Shown here in pieces: positions 9,091-17,196 of a DNA stretch of 64,000 bases. How positions within the stretch are numbered: position 1 is the stretch's first letter; each line of letters begins with the position of its first letter. The stretch comes from CAWAWP01 sp963841205 (lineage in GTDB: Bacteria > Chloroflexota > Ktedonobacteria > Ktedonobacterales > JADMIN01), in contig CAWJCH010000014.1 of the NCBI GenBank assembly GCA_963841205.1, forward strand, positions 434,001-498,000, in the 5' to 3' direction. The position numbers and the translations under genes are program-made. The notes under the pieces are model-generated. The model was not told the origin of the DNA. It was given only the letters and a program-made list of their open reading frames with translations, and ran no database searches.

Positions 9091-9527
9091 ATGGGCATCT
9101 TCGCCTCATCTCGCCGGGGCCCCTTCCCGTCGCACGCGCCTCGTTGCCATCAGCGCTGTCCTCGGCTTCCTCGCGGTCGCTGCCCTCTTCGCCACGCTGG
9201 TGGTCGCGCCCTTGCTCAGCGGTCCGATCCACGCGAGCGGCACCGGGGGTGGGGGGTGTGCGCCGACCTCAGGGCCGGTCTGCACCTTCAAAGGGCGTCG
9301 GCGATGCGACGTTCGAGCGCACGACGTCCTGTACGGTGACCGACATCTTCGTCTTCGCCAACGCGAACTTCTCGCGCAGCGGCGGCACGACGCAAACGAG
9401 CAGCTTCCTCGATCTCAGCACGGAAGTGCAAAATACGTGCACGGGCGCCATCTTCCACCAGATTGCTCGCGACGAGCACCGCGACCGCGAGAGCACGTCC
9501 TGCCACCGCGACGACGCGCTGGAGTGA
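9091..9527 (+). pseudogene. Secreted or anchored hypothetical protein, frameshifted
   Basis: A ribosome binding site AGAGGAGG lies before the ATG at 9091. The joined frames read MGIFASSRRG, then RTRLVAISAVLGFLAVAALF (a signal anchor), a Gly-rich linker with PTSGPVCTFK, and TTSCTVTDIFVFANANFSRSG with a following Ser/Thr-rich segment. Two frame changes (near 9120 and 9290) interrupt it. The four cysteines after the anchor suggest an extracellular domain. The family is unknown. The neighbours are TnpB remnants on both sides, so it is a damaged passenger or an old chromosomal gene. Confidence 0.5.
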
Positions 9528-9711
9528 TTGCCTCGTCGTCACGCTGATGGCGAGCAGTGTGGTAGGTACCACACGGAACAGCGCCCACGCGCCAGCAAGG
9601 GCCAGTGAGCCGACGGCATGACGATGCACGAGGAGGGCGTTGCTGAGGGCGACCAGCGGCAACAAACCGATGCGAAGTGCGCTGAGGAGATCGTGCCGCC
9701 GCACTGCCCTG

Positions 9712-10195
9712 CATCGCCGTCGCGACCGGCGAGCAGCCGGGGTTTCCCCGCTTCCAGGGGCGCAGCGCTACCACTCCTGCACCTACAAGGAGTACGGCAA
9801 CGGCGCCAGGCTGGATAATGGGCATCTGGTCCTGGCGAAGGTTGGCCGTGTCGCCGTGCGCTGGTCCCGCCCGATTGAGGGGACCATCAAGACGGTCACC
9901 ATCTCGCGCGAGGCCGACGGCTGGTACGCCTGCTTCTCGTGTGTCGCGGTGCCCACGCGGCCGGTGCCGCGCACCGGCCAGGAGACCGGCATTGATGTGG
10001 GGCTCACGGCGTTCCTCACCACGGCGGACGGCGACGCCGTCGAGCACCGCTGCGATACCGGAAGGGCGAGCGCGCGCTCAGAAGGCGTAGCGCAGGTGGC
10101 CCGCCGCACGAAGCCGAGCCATCGGCATGATCGGCGGAGCACCTGTGCGCAAGATGAGCAGGAGGTACAGCGGCAGCGTGCTGGCTTCCCCGCGA
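9712..10195 (+). pseudogene. TnpB fragment, truncated at both ends
   Basis: The piece encodes FPRFQGAQRYHSCTYKEYG, VLAKVGRVAVRWSRPIEG, ADGWYACFSCVAVPT and the first RuvC box ETGIDVGLTAFLTTADGD, followed in a shifted frame by AQRRVARRTKPSHRHDRRS and QEVQRQRAGF, the helical region after that box. This order is typical of OrfB/TnpB proteins. The N-terminus, the glutamate box and the zinc finger are missing. It differs clearly in sequence from the TnpB at 7638-8803, so it comes from another element. Confidence 0.75.
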
Positions 10196-10358
10196 GAGGG
10201 CGCGCCGCGAGCGTGGTCGCGCCCTGGGCTGCGCTCCTGCTGCTGCTGCTCGACCATCGGGTCCCCGGCCTTGCTCGGATGACGCTGCTGCCCAGCGACG
10301 GCGCGATCTCCCGACGGAGCGGCGGCGCCAAACGACACCGGTGCGGTGCGACACGGTA

Positions 10359-11522
10359 TCACAGTGGCTCGATGCTGACCAGTTGCTTCGACCTTGGCGT
10401 GTAGAAGATGCGATAGCGCAGGCCCGAGATCAGCGCCGGATACGCGACGCCGGATACCTGGAATTTCTTGTCCGCGACCAGATAGTAATAGGCTATCGTG
10501 TCGCCGGAGGAATCCGTGTGCCCCTCTACCACGCCCTCTACCGACTCCACCCGCTCTTCACGGATGTCCGCGCCGTGCCGTAGCGCGCGCAGCACTGCGA
10601 ACGCGGGGACGATCCCGAGGGCCAGCGTGACCGTCACGCCGACGCCGAGCAACCTACCGGAGAATGTGGTGAACGCCACCAGCGCCGCGCAGCTCCAAAA
10701 AAACAGCGCGAATGCGATGAAGACCCATGGCAACGCCGAGAGCCGCTTCGCTTCCCGCGCGCTGAGCCGTCCCTGCCGGTTCAGCTCCAGATCAGCCAGC
10801 GTAAAGTGATGCGCCTCCGCCAACGCCGCCAAGAGCGCACCGCTCGCCACCGGGGAGAGCGGCCTCGTCGGGACCGAGGCGGACCCCGTTGCCATGCCGA
10901 GCGGCTGAGGAGCAGGCTTGTACCCCGGCAATCCGGCCAGCGGGTCGGGCCGCGGCGCGGTCGGCGGTGCGAACACCGGCTCCTCCGGCGACGCCTGCGC
11001 ATCGAGCGCCTCAGCCGAAAGGAGCATCCCGCTCTCCGGCAAGTAATAAAAGTGATAGCGGCCCGGTGGCAGGCTCACCCTCCGTCCACGCCGCCAGCGA
11101 GCCGCGCCCGCTCCCGGCTGCACCCACTCCATCCGTGCGACGTATCCGCGAGATGTAAAGGCGACCCAGCCCTCGCCGCGCGCCACCGTCCCCGCCGCGA
11201 GATCCTGCCGCATCTGCCGCCGCTGTCGCGCTATCCCCACCGGCGCGTAGATCCCCAGCGTCACCAGGCCAAACCCGATCACGAGGAGCGGGGAGCCGCA
11301 GATCAGGCTCCCCACCGCGACTCCCGAACTGCTAAAGAGGCCGGAGCCGAAGAGCGTCGGCGCCAGCACCGCCCCCCCAAATGCCAGCAGGAGGAGCATG
11401 GCAAAGCAGCCCGTGCCGCGCAACCGCCGCTCGACCAGCGCCCGCTGCTCAGTGGTCATCTGCCCCGCGCGATTCGCCGCCAGCGCCTGCGCGTTGGTGA
11501 GCGTAGCGTAGTCGTTGGCCAT
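10359..11522 (-). CDS. Hypothetical membrane protein with a duplicated FYY/FYT motif domain
   Basis: From the ATG at 11522 the protein has 387 residues. Two hydrophobic segments near residues 35-90 are followed by a soluble part ending in PPGRYHFYYLPESGMLLSAEAL. A proline-rich linker and a second pair of membrane helices (LPWVFIAFALFFWSCAALVA and LGVGVTVTLALGIVPAFAVL) lead to a second soluble part ending in ISGLRYRIFYTPRSKQLVSIEPL. The two soluble ends are clearly alike (RYxxFYxPxSxxLxSxEPL), so the protein looks like an internal duplication of a membrane pair plus small beta domain. I do not recognise a named family. It is transcribed away from the def promoter region. Confidence 0.7.
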   Translation of the reverse strand: MANDYATLTNAQALAANRAGQMTTEQRALVERRLRGTGCFAMLLLLAFGGAVLAPTLFGSGLFSSSGVAVGSLICGSPLLVIGFGLVTLGIYAPVGIARQRRQMRQDLAAGTVARGEGWVAFTSRGYVARMEWVQPGAGAARWRRGRRVSLPPGRYHFYYLPESGMLLSAEALDAQASPEEPVFAPPTAPRPDPLAGLPGYKPAPQPLGMATGSASVPTRPLSPVASGALLAALAEAHHFTLADLELNRQGRLSAREAKRLSALPWVFIAFALFFWSCAALVAFTTFSGRLLGVGVTVTLALGIVPAFAVLRALRHGADIREERVESVEGVVEGHTDSSGDTIAYYYLVADKKFQVSGVAYPALISGLRYRIFYTPRSKQLVSIEPL

Positions 11523-11713
11523 CCCTGTTCTCTCTTCGCACCGGACATTTCCGCACGGTTGCACTCCCTCACTGTATCCCTGCCGGGCATCCTTGTCTAC
11601 CTGAGCGCCATCGTTTGACAAATCGTAATCAGGCGCGGTTCCCGGCCTGATCAGGCGCGGATACTCGCCTGCACCCACTCGGCCGGCCGCCTGCCCCAAT
11701 GCGAACGCTCGCC

Positions 11714-11743
11714 TTGACACGCCGCTCCTGTCGTGCCTATAGT
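11714..11743 (+). promoter_or_regulatory. sigma70-type promoter upstream of def-miaB
   Basis: TTGACA at 11714-11719 and TATAGT at 11738-11743 are separated by 18 bp. The def start codon lies about 190 bases downstream, leaving a fairly long leader in which I see no known riboswitch. Confidence 0.7.
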
Positions 11744-11930
11744 ACGTGCGCCAAATTGGGCCTCCTTCCCGTATCCGAGGGTATTTTCTCCCGCCTCCGC
11801 GAATGGTGCCCCTCCGTTGCCCACATCCGCGCCTTCCGCTCCGCTGGCTCACGACGAGCCGCAACGGATCGCCCGTCCGATGATCGGGAGCACGGGAGCC
11901 AAACGACTAGCAACGTATAGGTAGCTGCAC

Positions 11931-12806
11931 ATGGCCCTGCGACGCATCTGGACGATTGACAACCCGGCGGAAAATAAGCTCCTCCGCACCCGCGCCAAGA
12001 AAATATCGCGTTTCGATGCCCACCTCCAAAAGCTGGTGGACGACATGTTCGAGACTATGCGTGCCGCCCCTGGCGTCGGCCTCGCCGGCCCCCAGATTGG
12101 CGAGACGATCCGCGTGCTCGTCGCCGAATACGAGGAAGAGCGCGTCGCCCTCATCAACCCCGAGATCATCAAGCGCAGCGACGAGATCGTCTACGGCACT
12201 GAGGGCTGTCTCAGCATCCCCGGCGTCGTCGGCGACGACGTGCCCCGCGCCGACGCCGTCACTGTCAAAGCCCGCGACCCCCACGGCAAAGAGATCCGCA
12301 TCAAGGCCGACGGTTGGTTCGCGCGCATCCTCCAGCACGAGATTGATCACCTCGACGGCATCCTCTTCACCGACCACATCCCCGCCGCCAACGTGCGCGA
12401 GGTCCGCCCGGACGAAGAAATCGAAGAGGGCGAGATCGAGAAACTCGAACCCGCGAAAAACGGCAAGATCGGCAGCGCGACCTCCGCCGTCGTCAAGCAT
12501 CCAGAGCACAATGAGCATCGCGCACCCGCTGCCGAATCCGCGAAATCGGCGAAATCGGCGGAATCGGCAAGTCCTGCGGCAGCAAAAACTGAAAAACCGG
12601 CAGAATCGGCAGAATCCGGTATGCCACCATCACGAAATGCGGCAAAAACGGCAACACCCGCTGATTCCGAGTCCGCGCAGGCGGACTTCGTGGCCGAAGG
12701 CCATCTTGGCGCGGCTTCAGCCGCCGGCCCCTCTCGTTCTGAAAAAGCGGCAAGATCGGCAACCTCTCGCGGACCCGAGACCGCGGCGAACGTGAGGTCT
12801 TCCTAA
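11931..12806 (+). CDS. def: Peptide deformylase with a long low-complexity tail
   Basis: Residues 1-160 form a peptide deformylase, the metalloenzyme that removes the formyl group from new proteins. All three motifs are present: GVGLAGPQ (48-55), EGCLSIPG (91-98, metal ligand Cys93) and HEIDH (136-140, two metal-binding histidines and the catalytic glutamate). Residues about 165-291 are extra: an acidic start (PDEEIEEGEIEKLEP) and then an Ala/Ser/Glu/Lys-rich tail encoded by short nucleotide repeats of the type AAATCGGCG. Typical deformylases end near residue 170-200. The stop codon overlaps the miaB start by one base (TAATG), so the two genes are translationally coupled. Confidence 0.93.
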   Translation: MALRRIWTIDNPAENKLLRTRAKKISRFDAHLQKLVDDMFETMRAAPGVGLAGPQIGETIRVLVAEYEEERVALINPEIIKRSDEIVYGTEGCLSIPGVVGDDVPRADAVTVKARDPHGKEIRIKADGWFARILQHEIDHLDGILFTDHIPAANVREVRPDEEIEEGEIEKLEPAKNGKIGSATSAVVKHPEHNEHRAPAAESAKSAKSAESASPAAAKTEKPAESAESGMPPSRNAAKTATPADSESAQADFVAEGHLGAASAAGPSRSEKAARSATSRGPETAANVRSS

Positions 12807-14518
12807 TGAGCATCGCCCGTGGCAAATACCACATCTGGACCGTCGGCTGCCAGATGAACCAGGCCGACTCGCAGCGCGTCGCCAGCATCCTCGATGGTCT
12901 CGGTTGGGACGAGGCGCCCACCATGGACGCCGCCAACCTTGTCGTCCTCAACACCTGCAGCGTCCGCGAGCAGCCCGAGAAACGCGCCCACGGTCAACTC
13001 TCCCTGCTCAAGCATGCCAAGCGTTCGCGCGCCGACCTCCTCGTCGCCATGATGGGCTGCATGATCGGCAACCAGCGCACCATCGACGACCTCAAAAAGC
13101 GCTACCCCGTTGTCGACCTCTTCTTCAAAGTCGAGAACGCCGACATCCTACCCGACTTCCTCGAAGACCGCTGGACCCCCATCGCCGGCGAAGGCTGCAT
13201 CGACTTCGCCGACCTCGGCGCGCCCCGCACCCTCGGCGTTGGCGAGCCGCTTCCTGTGCTAGCCTCCGTCCCGTTCGCGCCCGAGCCGATCCCCACCTCT
13301 GACCTCCGCGACGATTCCGTCGATCCCAGCGCACTCATCGCCATCGGCACGATGCGTGGCACGCGCGCGCCCGGCTCGACGACCAAGCCCACGCTGCCGA
13401 TGCAGTTCACGCCGCGGCCCGCGGCCCGCGACTTGCACTATCCCACCGCCGAGGCCGTCGGCATGAAAACGCGCGGCCCCACCGCCTGGCTCCCCGTCGT
13501 CCTCGGCTGCAACAAAGTCTGCTCCTACTGCATCGTCCCCTCGCGCCGCGGCGTCGAGCGTAGCCGTCCCGTTGACGAGTTGCTGATCGAAGCGCGCGAC
13601 CTGGTAGGCTCCGGCGCGCGCGAGTTGACCCTGCTCGGCCAGACCGTCGAAGCCTACGGCCTCGATCTTGCCGACGAGAGCGGCCAGAAGGGCAAGTATG
13701 CTGATCTCGGCGACCTCATGGAGCGCCTGAGCGAGATCGACGACCTCGCCCGCATCCGCTTCATGACCTCCTATCCGCGCCACATGACCGACAAGATGAT
13801 CCACCAGATGGCCGCACTTCCCAAGGTCTGCGATCACGTCAACATCCCCGTCCAGCACGGCGATGACGGCATGCTCACCCGTATGCGACGCGGCTACACC
13901 CTCATCGAGTACCGCGCGCTGATCGACAAGCTCCGCGCGTGGTGGCCGGGCGTCTCGCTCTCTACGGACGTCATCGTCGGCTTCTGTGGCGAGACCGAAG
14001 ACGAATTTCAGGGCCTGCTCAGCCTCCTCGAAGAGATCCGCTTCGACGTCGTCCACGTCGCCGCCTACTCGCCGCGCCCCGGCACCCTCGCCTACAAATG
14101 GCAAGACGACGTCCCACTCGACGTCAAAAAAGCGCGCCTCCATGCCGTCGAAGAGCTGCAGGAGCGCATCGCCCGCGAGATCAACGCTACCTACCTCGGC
14201 AACGTAGAAGAGGTGTTGGTCGAGTCGCGCCAGGTCGCCGGTGGCCAGCACCAGTGGCGTGGGCGCACCAGCACCAATAAGCTCGTCTTCTTCCCCGCCG
14301 AAAAACCAGGCGCTGCTTCTTCTGCCTCCCCTTCCCCCAACGAGGGGAAGATGGTGTCCACCGCCGAGGGCTTGTCGGGGGTTAGGGTCCCCTCCTCGCC
14401 TCGCATCGCGAAAGGGCCGAGGGGTGCGGACCTCCGGGTCACCCCCGGCGACCTCGTACCAGTACGAATCGAAAAGACGACGCCTTGGTCATTGCAGGGA
14501 CGTCTCACCATCCGGTAA
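12806..14518 (+). CDS. miaB: MiaB-type tRNA methylthiotransferase with an inserted repeat
   Basis: This 570-residue radical SAM enzyme would add a methylthio group to isopentenyl-adenosine-37 of tRNA. The N-terminal UPF0004 domain has three cluster cysteines (C15 in VGCQMNQ, C51 in NTCSVRE, C85 in MMGCMIG). The radical SAM motif is CNKVCSYC (C235, C239, C242). The C-terminal TRAM domain is split: VEEVLVESRQ...STNKLVFF is followed by about 45 residues of Ser/Pro-rich sequence from a dispersed repeat, before the final strands DLVPVRIEKTTPWSLQGRL. A further insert of about 90 residues lies between the two catalytic domains (residues 130-220). Most MiaB proteins have 440-480 residues. The start overlaps the def stop. 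MiaB rather than RimO or MtaB is favoured by the CNKxCSYC and SVREQ motifs. Confidence 0.9.
   Translation: MSIARGKYHIWTVGCQMNQADSQRVASILDGLGWDEAPTMDAANLVVLNTCSVREQPEKRAHGQLSLLKHAKRSRADLLVAMMGCMIGNQRTIDDLKKRYPVVDLFFKVENADILPDFLEDRWTPIAGEGCIDFADLGAPRTLGVGEPLPVLASVPFAPEPIPTSDLRDDSVDPSALIAIGTMRGTRAPGSTTKPTLPMQFTPRPAARDLHYPTAEAVGMKTRGPTAWLPVVLGCNKVCSYCIVPSRRGVERSRPVDELLIEARDLVGSGARELTLLGQTVEAYGLDLADESGQKGKYADLGDLMERLSEIDDLARIRFMTSYPRHMTDKMIHQMAALPKVCDHVNIPVQHGDDGMLTRMRRGYTLIEYRALIDKLRAWWPGVSLSTDVIVGFCGETEDEFQGLLSLLEEIRFDVVHVAAYSPRPGTLAYKWQDDVPLDVKKARLHAVEELQERIAREINATYLGNVEEVLVESRQVAGGQHQWRGRTSTNKLVFFPAEKPGAASSASPSPNEGKMVSTAEGLSGVRVPSSPRIAKGPRGADLRVTPGDLVPVRIEKTTPWSLQGRLTIR
14318..14405 (-). repeat. 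dispersed GC-rich repeat inside miaB
   Basis: Read leftward this segment contains CCTAACCCCCGACAAGCCC, a GC-rich middle and GGGGGAAGGGGAGGCAGA. The same succession occurs at 27337-27417 (CCTCACCCCCGACAAGCCC ... GGGGAGTCAGA) and more loosely at 22880-22955. Here it is part of the miaB frame and is translated. Confidence 0.6.
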
Positions 14519-14572
14519 GATATGCGACTGGCGCCGCCGATGCGGCTGCCACCGTAGGAGGACGACAGACAC

Positions 14573-15409
14573 ATGCCCCAGACCGCGTACCAGCCGGAGG
14601 AGCGCGCCCGCCTTCGCCGCGAGCTGAATGAGAGCGCCGTCCGGCTGGCGCTAGAGAGCAAGTGGGCCGAGGCCGTTGAGGTCAATCAGCGCCTGCTCAC
14701 CCTCACTCCGCACGACCTCAGCACCCTCAACCGTCTCGGCAAGGCGCTCAGCGAGGTCGGGCGCTACGCTGAGGCCAAACAGGCGTATGCCGACGCCCTC
14801 GAGATCGACCCCGGCAACAACATCGCCCGCAAGAATCTCGACCGCCTCGGCCAGATCGGTGAGGAAGACGGCGCCGCCACACGCACCGGCCATGAGCGCA
14901 TCGACCCCCGCCTCTTCATCGAAGAGACCGGCAAGACTGGCTTCTCCGCCCTGGTCGATCTCGCCCCGCGCGTCGTGCTGGCCCGCCTCACCGCCGGCGA
15001 CCAGGTCTACTTCGACCGCGAAGGCAGCCTGCTCTACCTCAAGAGCGGCAGCGGCGACCGCATCGGGCTCATCGAGCCGCGCCTCGCCAACCGCCTCATC
15101 AAGTTCATGGATGGCGGCAACCAATACGCCGCCGGCATCACCGAGGTCGAGAAGGGGCAGGTCCGCGTCATCATCCGCGAGACCTTCCAGCATCCAAGCA
15201 TGTTCGGCAAGGTCAGCTTCCCCGCGCAGGGCGGCGAGACCGTCCGCGGCTACATCAAAGACAGCATGCTGCGGCGCGACCTCGACGAAGATGAGATCGG
15301 CGACGACGGCGAATACCTCGACAACGACGACGAAGAAGAGCTCCACGAAGACGAAGAGGGCGCCGAGCCCGAATTCGAGGAGCCAGAGTTCCGCGAGCCG
15401 GAAGAATAG
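14573..15409 (+). CDS. TPR-repeat protein with acidic C-terminus
   Basis: This 278-residue cytoplasmic protein begins with about three helical pairs of a tetratricopeptide array (residues 15-95, including ALSEVGRYAEAKQAYADALEIDPGNNIARKNLDRL). A globular middle of about 120 residues follows (TGFSALVDLAPRVVLARL, VYFDREGSLLYLKSG, VEKGQVRVIIRETFQHPSMFGK), and a strongly Asp/Glu-rich tail. The middle part is conserved-looking but not a domain I can name. GTAGGAGG stands ten bases before the ATG. It follows miaB by 54 bases in the same direction and is probably in its operon. A protein-protein interaction role is inferred from the TPRs only. Confidence 0.75.
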   Translation: MPQTAYQPEERARLRRELNESAVRLALESKWAEAVEVNQRLLTLTPHDLSTLNRLGKALSEVGRYAEAKQAYADALEIDPGNNIARKNLDRLGQIGEEDGAATRTGHERIDPRLFIEETGKTGFSALVDLAPRVVLARLTAGDQVYFDREGSLLYLKSGSGDRIGLIEPRLANRLIKFMDGGNQYAAGITEVEKGQVRVIIRETFQHPSMFGKVSFPAQGGETVRGYIKDSMLRRDLDEDEIGDDGEYLDNDDEEELHEDEEGAEPEFEEPEFREPEE

Positions 15410-15781
15410 CCGTCCCGCGCGCCAGCTCCGTTTCTGCTTCGTTGAAGTATCTAGGTAGCGCCGCACGAGCCGCCCGACACGCGACCAACCGCTGCTTGGA
15501 TGCTCGCCATCTACCGTGAGGCCGCGGATCCTCCACAGCTCTCAACAGCTGTTCGGCAACCGCCCGGAGAACATTCGGCTGCTGTGGAGGGCGCTGCATG
15601 CACCGCCCTCCACGTGTCACCTAGCGTCCGGCATGGCGTTCGTCAGACACCCGCTCATCGCCCATCCCGGCGCATTTCACCGTAGGGGCGAGGTCGCCTC
15701 GCCCGCCGTCGTTCCACTCGATCGTCAATGTGGCGTTCGATACACTCAGGCAAATTCGCCGCTCACGAAAGGCCAGAAGCC
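15410..15781. other. gap with a small palindromic repeat
   Basis: No gene is visible. A palindromic sequence GGGGCGAGGTCGCCTCGCCC lies at about 15685-15704, a type of short intergenic repeat; related GGGGCGAG and CACGCCCCTA pieces occur at 22720-23115. Short open frames here lack any support. Confidence 0.4.
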
Positions 15782-15904
15782 ATGAACAAGACCAAAAAAG
15801 TCGCCTGGCACAAGCACCTCCGCAAGCGCAAGAAGCTCGACGAGAAAGCCCGTGCCGCGCGTGGGCCTCAGGCCCCTACCCGCCAGACGACCCCTCGCCG
15901 CTAA
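15782..15904 (+). CDS. Small basic protein, possibly ribosome-associated
   Basis: The 40-residue product starts MNKTKKVAWHKHLRKRKKLDE and is about one third Lys/Arg. Small proteins of this composition, with a KxxWHKHxxKxKKL pattern, are annotated as COX24/AURKAIP1-like or bTHX/bS22-like ribosomal proteins in several phyla. The similarity is by eye and weak over so short a length. AAAGG lies ten bases upstream of the ATG. It is a single gene between the TPR gene and a hypothetical gene. Confidence 0.55.
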   Translation: MNKTKKVAWHKHLRKRKKLDEKARAARGPQAPTRQTTPRR

Positions 15905-16025
15905 CTGTCGTACCGCCGGCTACCGACCGGCCTCCTTCTCCGTGCCGGGTTGCATGCCCGCGCGTCGTCGCCCATCCCGCCGGCGCGCAGACTCTCGTGC
16001 CGGCCCTATCACACGAGGGCGTCCC

Positions 16026-16310
16026 ATGGATCTGCCGATAGCGGCCCTCGCCGCGGGTGGCGCCGGCTGGCGCGACGCGCACGACGCCGTACGCTCCGGT
16101 CGGCTCACCCTGCCAGACGAGGTCGAAGAGTCGGATGGCCCGGTGCACGCCTACGCCGCCGAGCGTGCCCGCGACTACGCCCGTGTCCAGGCCGCCGCGC
16201 TAGAGCTGACCCCGCGCGAGTCAGTCCTCCTCTGGCGCACCTACCTCTACGCCTATCTCCGAGGCGCGATCGACGCCGCCAATGAGTCGTCGTCGCATCC
16301 CTATTCTTGA
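16026..16310 (+). CDS. Hypothetical protein, 3' end joined to a mobile element
   Basis: The 94-codon frame encodes MDLPIAALAAGGAGWRDAH followed by a helical, charged segment (AAERARDYARVQAAALELTPRESVLLWRTYLYAYLRGAIDAA). I recognise no family. Its stop codon TGA (16308-16310) is part of the left end of the palindromic element that follows, so the natural C-terminus may have been cut. The start is uncertain because no strong ribosome binding site is seen. Confidence 0.45.
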   Translation: MDLPIAALAAGGAGWRDAHDAVRSGRLTLPDEVEESDGPVHAYAAERARDYARVQAAALELTPRESVLLWRTYLYAYLRGAIDAANESSSHPYS

Positions 16311-16545
16311 CACTCCCCAGGCGTAAACGCCGGGGATGCTCAGGCTACGTATGTGGTACCCCATGGGGTACCCCACTGCGTTAGCGCCTGACGGGCCTGC
16401 CCGGCCCGATTGTACGGAGTGGCGTCCGAAGAGGCCACGTTGCTCGGCCGTACAGGGCACTCTTCTACCGAACGGGCAGAGCAACGGCCATTGGACCGGA
16501 CTGGCTTTCATCCCCCTGCCTCGAGGCAGGGGGATGAAAGCCAGG
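16307..16545 (+). mobile_element. Non-autonomous IS200/IS605-like palindromic element 1
   Basis: The left end is TTGACACTCCCC with a hairpin GGCGTAAACGCC closed by CCCC/GGGG (16315-16335). The right end is a perfect 44-bp palindrome at 16501-16544 (half site CTGGCTTTCATCCCCCTGCC plus TC). There is no transposase frame inside. The same architecture occurs at 30302-30676 and 52044-52295. Hairpins at both ends without inverted terminal repeats are the hallmark of IS200/IS605 elements and their miniature derivatives. Confidence 0.65.
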
Positions 16546-16570
16546 ATTTTGCTAGACCACGGAACCCTGT

Positions 16571-17044
16571 ATGCACGTCATCACCTCGAGTGACCTCGAT
16601 CTTGCCGCCCCCATTCTCCCCGGCGAGGGCGCTGCGGGTCTCCACGTCGGCACGCGAATCACTGATCTCCCCGCCGAGCTTCTCGCGCGCTTCAGCGTCC
16701 ACCGACGCGTCAACCCCTGCGTGCCCAATGCCGTCGTCACCACCTATCGCGCCGAGGGCATCACCCTCTACGTCGAGAATCGCGTCATTGACCAGATCGC
16801 CGTCTATGGCCCCTACCACGGTACCCTGCGCGGCCCCCGCGGCTCGATCGGCGTCGGCTCGACGGTCGCCGAGGTCGAGCAGTGCCTCGGCCCAGTCGTC
16901 GAAGACGACGAGGATAACCTGAGCATTGAGGGCGTCACCGGGCTGTGTTTCGAGGTGGTGGGCGCCTTCGATCGCTTCATCTCCGCGGACGATCCCATCC
17001 TGCGCCCGCTGCCCCTCAAGACGATCTTCGTCCACCGCTTCTAG
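16571..17044 (+). CDS. Hypothetical 157-residue protein
   Basis: The protein is acidic and strand-rich (MHVITSSDLDLAAPILPGEG, LYVENRVIDQIAVYGPYHGTL, IGVGSTVAEVEQCLGPVVEDDEDNL, ending LKTIFVHRF). The GVGSTVAEVEQxLG phrase resembles repeat-like loops of small intracellular beta proteins, but I cannot name a family. The frame is intact and begins 26 bases after the palindromic element, which may have replaced its native upstream region. Confidence 0.6.
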   Translation: MHVITSSDLDLAAPILPGEGAAGLHVGTRITDLPAELLARFSVHRRVNPCVPNAVVTTYRAEGITLYVENRVIDQIAVYGPYHGTLRGPRGSIGVGSTVAEVEQCLGPVVEDDEDNLSIEGVTGLCFEVVGAFDRFISADDPILRPLPLKTIFVHRF

Positions 17045-17196
17045 CCTCGAGGTTGACTCGCTGGTAGCCCTCCGCCGATTTCCTCCTCATTCTTCCTCGC
17101 CAACCCGCCTCAAATCCGCGTATACTCTCTTGTCCTCTGTGAACTCTGCGTCCTCTGTGGTTAGTGCTTCTGTCAGCTCTCCCCGGTGAACCTGCC

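Noticed and set aside
9288..9704. 138-codon leftward hydrophobic ORF
   Set aside because: It overlaps the secreted-protein remnant and a TnpB fragment on the other strand and has no ribosome binding site; its hydrophobicity is a by-product of the antisense frame.
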